Assembly (NCBI RefSeq): GCF_000485595.1
Contig: NW_014577347.1
Coordinates: forward strand, 26,014-61,171
Direction of reading: 5' to 3'
DNA: 35,158 bases
Source of the DNA: Priapulus caudatus
Lineage: Eukaryota; Priapulida; Priapulimorpha; Priapulimorphida; Priapulidae
A program made the position numbers and the translations under genes. Below are positions 29,598 through 35,158 of this stretch, in pieces (the stretch's first letter is position 1; the number at the start of each line of letters is the position of its first letter). Under the pieces are notes generated by a model that did no database searches, was not told where the DNA came from, and was given only the letters and a program-made list of their open reading frames with translations.

Positions 29598-30168
29598 GTA
29601 CGTGTGACACAACATACGTGTGAAGGAATGCACCGGTTGAGTGTCTGGCGCGATGGGGCCTGTCAGATGATTGGGCTATTCATTCTATATTCAATTCGGT
29701 GCTGCTGAAATAATTCAGTGTGTTGAAATTAATAGGCGAATTTTGAACCATACAAGTAATATTATCATGAACATGTATACCGAATGTATTAACTTCAGTA
29801 TATATATATACTGTAGCTATACTATCCTATAAGACAATATATACGGGTACTGAGTATAGCAGGGTGGATACATGTACTAGATGATAGTGAGTGAGAGGGT
29901 ATAGGTATATATTGATACAGTGGAGTACATGATAGGGTAGGTTGAGTGGATATATGATATAGTAGATATATATTACGTCCGGTTACAGTAGTAGCAGCGG
30001 TAAGTACATAGGTACACATATATAGGTTGTTGCGATATGTGCGATGTGAGCACATGATTGTGATTGCCATCGTTCCATGTTTCCTGTCATGCACATCTCT
30101 GTTAATTATCACAGCAATCATATGTCAGTGGGAGGGTCGGTAACGTGTGTGGACAACGTGTTATGCAG
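29598..30168 (+). other. Intron, AT-rich
   Basis: Contains TATA-rich microsatellite-like sequence (about 29795-29960). The left arm has a longer TA tract at the corresponding place. Nothing else is recognised. Confidence 0.5.
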
Positions 30169-30326
30169 GTATGCGAGCCGTGAAGTCGGTGCTGGTGATG
30201 GCGGGCTCACTGAAGCGAGAAAACCCGGACAAGAGCGAAGAGGTGGTGCTCATCAGAGCACTGAGGGACAGCAACCTGCCAAAGTTCCTTGCCAATGACG
30301 CCGTGCTCTTCCAGGCCATCTTACAG
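30169..30326 (+). CDS. DNAH14-like: Axonemal dynein heavy chain, AAA1-AAA2 exon (MRAVKSVLVMAGSLKRENPD)
   Basis: Clean exon with acceptor ttatgcag (to 30168) and donor CAG|gtgatg (30327). It starts at codon position 2 and reads (G)MRAVKSVLVMAGSLKREN, PDKSEEVVLIRALRDSNLPK and FLANDAVLFQAILQ. Dyneins have (DF)GMRAVKSVLxxAGxLKR...NEExxLLRAIRDxNxPKFLxxDxxLFxxIxxDLFPG here, and the next exon continues with DLFPG in phase. Confidence 0.96.
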
Positions 30327-30653
30327 GTGATGCAGATCTGTTGAGCTGTTCTATTGATGTTCTGTTGATGTACTGTATTGATCATATTGGTATAATGCTG
30401 TTCTGTTGTTAGTACGTTGTCGCAGTTTTGGTGCGGACCTGTGTTAAGGCAAAAAACGTCAAAAGCAACCATTAATGAAAAATTTGCAAAAAGCAAAATG
30501 ACATGAATTCGTATAAAAAAACGAGATTCATTGGATGTTTAATAGGGATCTTGGACAAATACATGTATTTACAGATGTCTGAAGAAGTTTTAAATTAGAT
30601 CGATTAATCCGCAGATAATGACACTCAGTATTTCCCCCTCCCACATATTACAG
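30327..30653 (+). other. Intron between MRAVKS and DLFPG exons
   Basis: 327 bp, with short imperfect repeats of ttctgttgatgt near 30350-30375. Otherwise unique, and matched by the left arm at 21981-22327. Confidence 0.6.
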
Positions 30654-30854
30654 GATCTGTTCCCAGGGGTGGTGTTGCCCGAGCATGACTACGGTACTCT
30701 GCAGCAGTACATAGTAGATGCACTGATTGGTAAAGGTCTTCAGCCTCTACCGACCATGATCAAGAAGGTGATTCAGCTGTTTGAGACAATGTTGGTGCGT
30801 CACGGTGTCATGCTGGTTGGCCCAACAGGAGGTGGAAAGACCACTTGCTATGAG
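30654..30854 (+). CDS. DNAH14-like: Axonemal dynein heavy chain, AAA2 Walker A exon (GPTGGGKTT)
   Basis: Clean 67-codon exon with acceptor catattacag and donor GAG|gtaagt. It reads DLFPGVVLPEHDYGTLQQYI, then VDALIGKGLQPLPTMIKKVI, QLFETMLVRHGVMLVGPTGG and GKTTCYE. GPTGGGKT is the AAA2 P-loop, with the lysine and threonine intact. AAA2 generally binds nucleotide in a structural way rather than driving the cycle. The HGVMLVGPTGGGKTT form is one of the features that suggest DNAH14. Confidence 0.97.
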
Positions 30855-31263
30855 GTAAGTCACCCCATCCATCCACTGAGTGTGTGGAACTTTAGTATCC
30901 ATCCACCGAGTATTGCGTGAGTTTATTCCCTGCCCGCCACTCACCAGGCTCTATTATGGTGGGTTTGCTGTCAACGTCACCAGTAGTGATGAACCAAGGC
31001 GTAGTGTGTATTATAGACAAGTTTATTCCATAGATATATAGTGCGGCATAGATACACTCAACCCGCCGAGTCGACCAAAACCATGACTGCCTGACGCCCA
31101 CAAAAACCAGAATCAGAACCCGAATCCCAGGGTCTCTTCCGTCACCTCCCTTTTACGTGGAAACCCTCTCTATCCCCGACCTATGCCAGGGCTTCCCCTC
31201 GCTCTCGCCCAATCGGGCAACCCCCTCCTTCACTATAAACCCTCGCACACTTCATCGTTCCAG
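30855..31263 (+). other. Intron between AAA2 exons
   Basis: 409 bp, beginning gtaagt, with a short direct repeat of atccatccac (about 30866 and 30896). Ends in a pyrimidine tract and ttccag. No other feature. Confidence 0.6.
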
Positions 31264-31449
31264 GTTCTAGCGGACACCCTGACAAACCTGCACAAGGCGG
31301 GCATCACCGGCACCGACTATCTGCCCGTGACTACCTTCGTGCTAAACCCCAAGTCGGTGAGCATGGGAGAGCTGTACGGGGAAGTGAACAAGCTGACGCT
31401 GGAGTGGAAGGATGGGCTCCTCGCTCAGATCGTGAGAATCGCCTGCCAG
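31264..31449 (+). CDS. DNAH14-like: Axonemal dynein heavy chain, AAA2 exon (LNPKSVSMGELYGE)
   Basis: Clean 62-codon exon with acceptor cgttccag and donor CAG|gtatgt. It reads VLADTLTNLHKAGITGTDYL, PVTTFVLNPKSVSMGELYGE, VNKLTLEWKDGLLAQIVRIA and CQ. NPKSVSMGELYGxxxxxTxEWxDGLL is the conserved AAA2 segment between Walker A and Walker B. Confidence 0.97.
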
Positions 31450-31899
31450 GTATGTCTCGGATCGATGCGTCTCGGTCGGTCGACCGTGGACTGTTGTATT
31501 TCTAAAGTAAAGACGGAAGAACTGACGTGTAATGTATATAATATGAACAAAGGATTTAATTCACCACAGTCCATCCTGCCACGTAGAATGCAACTGGCTT
31601 CGGGAAGTACATGGCGCCACCTTTTGGGCCCGTGATGGCGCATGTTACAATAATCTCACACAAACCGATGGGTTTAACGTCGTCCGTGGAAGAGGTGTAC
31701 TGTGTGGAGAATCTAATGGTTGAGTGACGACTTTGTTTGCTGTCCAATTCATTTTGTGGTTGGAATTAAACGCATACAAACCATATATGCTGAAGTCTTA
31801 GATTCTCTGAATTCAACCTAGCGCGCACACGTGTGTTACTTGTCATGGCTTCTTTGCGTAACGTCTGCGTCAGTCAACGTAATGTCGGTTGCTCCTCAG
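31450..31899 (+). other. Intron between AAA2 exons
   Basis: 450 bp, unique, no repeat recognised. Ends in gttgctcctcag. Confidence 0.6.
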
Positions 31900-32096
31900 G
31901 ATGTGACGGACGACCACAAGTGGGTGATCTGCGACGGGCCGGTGGACGCGCTGTGGATTGAGAACATGAACACTGTGCTCGACGACAACAAGATGCTCTG
32001 TCTCGCCAACAGCGAGCGCATCAAGCTCTCGTCGTCCATACACATGCTGTTCGAGGTGCAGGATCTCGCCGTGGCGTCCCCTGCTACCGTCAGCAG
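31900..32096 (+). CDS. DNAH14-like: Axonemal dynein heavy chain, AAA2 Walker B exon ([17 protein letters not shown])
   Basis: Clean exon ending in phase 2, with acceptor gctcctcag and donor CAGCAG|gtacgtg. It reads [60 protein letters not shown] and PATVSR. ICDGPVD is the AAA2 Walker B-like motif, with D in place of the catalytic E, as is usual in AAA2. [21 protein letters not shown] is the highly conserved following segment. The donor region is duplicated just downstream (32141-32203). Confidence 0.97.
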
Positions 32097-32203
32097 GTAC
32101 GTGCTCGTTAACCTGCCGTGCAGGCACACCTGTACGTGTCCCCCGCCACCGTCAGCAGGTACGTGCTCGTTAACCTGCCGTGCAGGCACACCTGGACATT
32201 TCA
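32079..32203 (+). repeat. Two-unit 62-bp tandem duplication across the AAA2 exon end and donor
   Basis: The last codons of the exon plus intron, accgtcagcag|gtacgtgct through the gcaggcacacctg, occur twice. The donors are at 32097 and 32159, exactly 62 bp apart. The second copy is intronic and has a few substitutions in the coding part (cccgccacc for cctgctacc). The second unit carries a full donor, and each unit carries an acceptor-like ccgtgcag (for example at 32115-32122). Confidence 0.95.
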
Positions 32204-32673
32204 ATGTCGCGTACTTGTACGTGTCCGTGTCGTGAGGCAGACATGTTCTAGATCGTCGAGGTCACGATTAAACTTATTTGTAAACGTGTCAATGCCTCTA
32301 TCTCCGTAGCTAAAATGTGTTGGTAAACGTGTCAATGCCCCCCAGCTCCGTAGCTAAAACGTGTTGGTAAAATTATATTGTTTTATTGATTAAACATATT
32401 GATGAACGTGACAGTGTGGTGTACATCTCTGTAGATAGGAGCAGCTTATGATTACGTGGCTGCTATTTTGAGCATATCTGTCCATGTAATTTTAACTGCA
32501 TTTTAACACGTGCATTAATTACTTTAACACGTGTGACAGTGAGCCGTTTTAATATATCAGATATGTTAACACGTGTGAGATACCTTAACACGTTTGAGAT
32601 ACTGTAACACGTGCGATATTCTTTTTCGTGTACGAGTGAGATTATAGACTTTTAAGTTGCTTCCTGGCTGCAG
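32204..32673 (+). other. Intron with short tandem words
   Basis: Contains a roughly 46-bp direct repeat (cgtagctaaaa...gtgttggtaaa at about 32308 and about 32350). It also holds several TAACACGTG words between 32505 and 32613. Ends in ggctgcag. Confidence 0.7.
32505..32613. promoter_or_regulatory. Cluster of CACGTG E-boxes
   Basis: Perfect CACGTG at 32507, 32528, 32570 and 32608, and CACGTT near 32589, each preceded by TAA. CACGTG is the palindromic core bound by bHLH-ZIP factors (USF, MITF/TFEB, MYC). Here they are part of a loose intronic tandem repeat, so a regulatory role is unproven. Confidence 0.35.
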
Positions 32674-32857
32674 ATGTGGCATGGTGTACGTGGATGCGGA
32701 TGAACTGAAGTGGAAACCCTACGTGCAGACATGGGCTAGCACGCTGGATCGAAGACTGAACAAGGAGACCCGAGACTACATCCTCGACCTGTTCGATAGA
32801 TACGTTGAGGCGGCGTTGCACTTCATCAAGAAGAGGTGCATACAGGCGATGCCTCAG
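32674..32857 (+). CDS. DNAH14-like: Axonemal dynein heavy chain, AAA2-AAA3 exon (CGMVYVDADELKW)
   Basis: Clean exon with acceptor ggctgcag and donor CAG|gtgagt. The first base completes the R of SPATVSR. It reads CGMVYVDADELKWKPYVQTW, ASTLDRRLNKETRDYILDLF, DRYVEAALHFIKKRCIQAMP and Q. CGMVY(x)nL.W.PYV.SW is the typical continuation after the AAA2 arginine region. Confidence 0.96.
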
Positions 32858-33241
32858 GTGAGTCGACATGTCTCAAGCATGTGAAAATGTCGAGACGTCG
32901 AGTGATATCTCTTTGCGATGCCCTTTGAAGTCTATCTTCAAAATTACATGAAACAAAAAGGCCATCATTTTTATACTGTGTTATATATTGTTATTATTAT
33001 TATGTGTTTTTAACTCATCTAATCCAGGTAATCAGTGAGAATGTCACGTGTTGTTATGCATTTTATTGTGCCGTTAATCGCAAGGTGAATATGCATGACC
33101 ATACGAAAAACTAAGAAATACTGTGTATACTATATATACTATAAAGTGCACAAGCATCAAGTAGTCACCCTTCTCAGTGTGCGTAACCTTCATGGCCACG
33201 TCTATACGTGGATTCTTCCACCTTCTGACCTTCTGCTACAG
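32858..33241 (+). other. Intron between AAA2 and AAA3 region
   Basis: 384 bp, AT-rich, no repeat recognised. Ends in ttctgctacag. Confidence 0.6.
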
Positions 33242-33466
33242 GTTGACATTAGCAAGGTGACGACCCTGTGTGCGCTCCTGGAGTCGCTTCTCACCACACA
33301 GGGCGGACCTAACCTGGAGATGGACTCACACAAGCTTCACACGCTCGTCTGCATGAGCTTCGTCTTCTGCCACCTGTGGGCGATCGGTGGCAACATCATC
33401 GAGGCTTCGCGCGAGGAGTTTGAAGCCTTTGTGCGCAGCCAGTTCGAGGATAACCCCGACGCTAAG
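33242..33466 (+). CDS. DNAH14-like: Axonemal dynein heavy chain, exon before AAA3 (VCMSFVFCHLWAIGGNI)
   Basis: Clean 75-codon exon with acceptor ctgctacag and donor AAG|gtgaca. It reads VDISKVTTLCALLESLLTTQ, GGPNLEMDSHKLHTLVCMSF, VFCHLWAIGGNIIEASREEF, EAFVRSQFEDNPDAK. The helix FxFSLIWSxGGxx and the FDxFxRExF-type pattern mark the AAA2/AAA3 linker region of axonemal dyneins. Part of it is copied in reverse at 34424-34526. Confidence 0.95.
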
Positions 33467-33810
33467 GTGACAATTGCATTTTGGATTGCTGTTGTTAAGT
33501 CTATCTGTGAATCCTTGATGATTCCTCTGTACAGTCCTCCTAGTAGTCAACCTTCCATGTAGTTACCTTCTTGTGTAGCATGGTGTGATTTTGCAATGCA
33601 CCAAACTTTGATATACAGTGCTACTAGCACGAACACATGTATCTATAGACATACGTTCATGATAATTAATATCTGAAGACGTGATCAGGTTTCACATAAA
33701 GTAGACCATATGTCTATTATGCTGTATTATAATGCATTGGTTTAGGTTAAAATGGCTTGTAGTTTATCATGTTCAAATTGTACTTGGTTTGAGCAGACAC
33801 CTGAAATTTC

Positions 33811-34055
33811 AAAACACGAGCGCGAGAATTTCTCTATATAAGCATCAAGACTCATAGCTCACACAACCAAATGACATTGTACTTTATTTTAAAACACGAT
33901 TGCTAGAATATCTCTGTATAAAGGTTAAGGCTAGTAGCTCGCACAACCAAATGACATTTTACTTTATTTTAACAAACGATTGTTAGAATATCTCCGTATA
34001 AACGTTAACGCTATAGTATCTCGCACAACCTAACGACGTTTTACTCTGCATGAAG
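33811..34055 (+). repeat. 80-bp triple tandem repeat ending at the AAA3 acceptor
   Basis: Units start at 33811, 33891 and 33971. Shared order: acacga, gaatttctc/gaatatctc, gtataa, tagctc, gcacaacc, aatgacatt, tactttatttta. The third unit changes into the splice acceptor (tgcatgaag) of the next exon. Unlike the other arrays it does not include exon bases. Confidence 0.85.
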
Positions 34056-34277
34056 ATGCCCTCGGGCTGCGACTTGTGGAGCTACTACGTCGACTACGAG
34101 ACGCAGCGCATGGAGCTGTGGGAGCGCATCGTGCCACACTTCCGCTACGACCCGGACGTTCCGTTCTTCAACATGCTGGTGCCGACGATGGACACTGTGC
34201 GCTACGGTTACCTCATGGAGAAGCTGCTAGCCGTCAACAGATCCGTGCTGTTCACCGGCACCACCGGCGTCGGCAAG
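34056..34277 (+). CDS. DNAH14-like: Axonemal dynein heavy chain, AAA3 Walker A exon (GTTGVGK)
   Basis: Clean 74-codon exon with acceptor gcatgaag and donor AAG|gtcagt. It reads MPSGCDLWSYYVDYETQRME, LWERIVPHFRYDPDVPFFNM, LVPTMDTVRYGYLMEKLLAV and NRSVLFTGTTGVGK. VPTxDTVRY..L and GxTGVGK(S) are the AAA3 start and P-loop, completed by the S of the next exon. AAA3 is the regulatory ATPase of dynein. The 5' splice position is chosen because the phase matches both sides. Confidence 0.95.
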
Positions 34278-34361
34278 GTCAGTTAGCTTTCTACGCGCGT
34301 CATCAAGGACGATCAAGGTCGCAGATTTTACGATAGACATCTAAAACGCTCGGTAATCTAG

Positions 34362-34405
34362 AATGACAAATGTCATTTTGACAAATGACAATGACATTTG
34401 TCATT
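34362..34405. repeat. Perfect 16-bp hairpin
   Basis: aatgacaaatgtcatt (34362-34377) and its exact reverse complement aatgacatttgtcatt (34390-34405), separated by 12 bases. It lies about 18 bases left of the inverted exon fragment. Confidence 0.9.
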
Positions 34406-34423
34406 ATACGCTTCTGATGTCAC

Positions 34424-34526
34424 CTCAGTGTCGGGGTTATTCTCGAATTGGCTGCGCACAAAGGCTTCAAACTTATCGTGCGAAGCCTCGATGATGTTGC
34501 CACCGATCGCCCACAGGGGGCAGAAG
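34424..34526 (-). pseudogene. Inverted partial copy of the pre-AAA3 exon
   Basis: On the - strand, from CTTCTGCC through CTGTGGGCGATCGGTGGCAA to the donor-like GAG|gtgaca. It matches 33358-33466 over about 105 bp with a few substitutions and one single-base indel, so it is not simple read noise. Coding part resembles LWAIGGNIIEASRDKFEAFV, RSQFENNPDTE. Beyond the donor the intron no longer matches. It is too short to be an exon on its own and is opposite to the gene. Confidence 0.93.
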
Positions 34527-34918
34527 GCCTAGGTGTAACCACTGCAGGTGTCTGCGATTCTTATTGCATGATTGATGTCTGAGCGAAACAGCTCCTAGTA
34601 AAACTTTCCTGAGACACCTAAATTAATATGAAATTTTCAGTTTTCTCTACTATATCTTGATTAATGTTGTTCCTAGAGTAATTTTCGATGAGAGATTGAG
34701 ATGATTATGGATTTGTACTGAGCGACACAGTTCCCAGAAAAACTCCTAATAATGGTAAATGAATATAAAATGTGCAAAGTTTATCCACTATCATGTCATG
34801 ATTAATGTTGTTCCCGGAGTCATTATCGACAAGAGAATGAGATTATTAGAGATGTGTGGTTTCGATTGACATTGTGAGTATACTAATTATTTAATATGTG
34901 TATGTGTGTCCATTGTAG

Positions 34919-35066
34919 TCAGTGATAGCAAGAGAAATGCTGGACAGATTAGCTGAGCGGTCGGAGTACATCCCTCTCTACATCAATTTCTCAGCGCAAA
35001 CCAACTCCATCAGGACGCAAGAGATGATCGAGTCGAAGCTGGAGAAACGCAGGAAGACAGCTCTCG
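34919..35066 (+). CDS. DNAH14-like: Axonemal dynein heavy chain, AAA3 exon (SAQTNSIRTQEMIESKLEKR)
   Basis: Clean exon with acceptor cattgtag and donor TCTCG|gtacag (35067). It reads SVIAREMLDRLAERSEYIPL, then YINFSAQTNSIRTQEMIESK, LEKRRKTAL and one base of a glycine codon. NFSAQTxxxxTQxxIxSKLxKRRKxxxG is the canonical AAA3 segment preceding the GxPxGKxxxxFVDDxNMP Walker B region. The gene continues beyond the window. Confidence 0.97.
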
Positions 35067-35158
35067 GTACAGGCCAAATAAATTAACCGTAACGTAATTA
35101 GCATAATTAAGTGTTTATACAATTGCGTAAATAAGTATATATATAAGTACAAGTATAT

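Larger units (their letters stand above)
27235..30845 (+). repeat. Right arm of the large inverted duplication
   Basis: Co-linear, in reverse complement, with 21786-25110. It begins with a direct repeat of about 65 bp (tagcaatgctaccagcaaca at about 27236 and about 27301) in the intron after NAKLNK. It ends in the AAA2 Walker A exon, where the left arm is cut by the gap. Confidence 0.92.
34278..34918 (+). other. Intron of AAA3 with an inverted exon fragment
   Basis: 641 bp. Contains a perfect 16-bp inverted repeat (34362-34405) and, right after it, a reversed copy of part of exon 33242-33466. A degenerate direct repeat lies at about 34555-34860 (words such as gattaatgttgttcc and cagtt/cagctcc...). 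Confidence 0.7.

Noticed and set aside
34326-34550. The reversed sequence at 34424-34526 as an alternative, mutually exclusive exon
   Set aside because: It lies opposite to the gene, covers only the 3' part of the original exon, and so cannot be spliced into the sense transcript as coding sequence.

Overview
This is metazoan nuclear DNA, most likely from an invertebrate. It shows short coding exons with GT-AG introns, TTAGGG-type telomere-like words, microsatellites, minisatellites and non-autonomous interspersed repeats, and no prokaryotic gene organisation. I cannot name the taxon from sequence alone. Three contigs are joined by two 10-N gaps (11180-11189 and 21776-21785). The only gene I can support is one large axonemal dynein heavy chain. 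Its exons run from the end of the stem through the linker, AAA1 and AAA2 into AAA3. Motif resemblance ([14 protein letters not shown] in AAA1, GVMLVGPTGGGKTT in AAA2, LCLANSERI before the AAA2 arginine-finger region) points to the DNAH14 type; that ortholog call is from memory and moderate.

Contig 1 (1-11179) carries linker exons on the + strand (2488-2712, 3040-3193, 4746-4959, about 5449-5585, about 7000-7136, 10931-11056). Most are broken by one-base indels that look like uncorrected long-read errors. It also holds three minisatellites, at 1-868, 1064-2487 and 7715-10170. Contig 2 (11190-21775) starts with about 8.4 kb with no recognisable exon: a GC-rich block, fold-back elements and arrays. 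It ends with four clean exons at 19620-20980: two of the stem and two of early AAA1. The linker exons of contig 1 should lie between these two pairs, so exon order in the window does not follow the protein. Contig 3 (21786-35158) starts with an inverted, indel-rich copy (- strand, 21786 to about 25110) of its own right arm (about 27235-30845). A loop between the arms holds the AAA1 Walker B exon (- strand) and a 17-bp minisatellite. From 30169 onward the + strand exons are clean through AAA2 and into AAA3.

The most striking pattern is that at least five tandem arrays in this one gene are built from units that straddle an exon-intron junction. Each carries the last or first codons of a dynein exon plus its splice site: donors at 1-868, 7715-10170 with 11041-11179, 25063-25650 and 32079-32203, and an acceptor at 1064-2487. 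The two-unit case at 32079-32203 looks like an early stage. Whether this is a real mode of minisatellite birth and splice-site multiplication, or is enlarged by misassembly, is the main question. Several inverted structures (contig 3 fold-back, opposite-orientation arrays in contig 2, an inverted exon fragment at 34424-34526) should be checked in raw reads before any biological reading.
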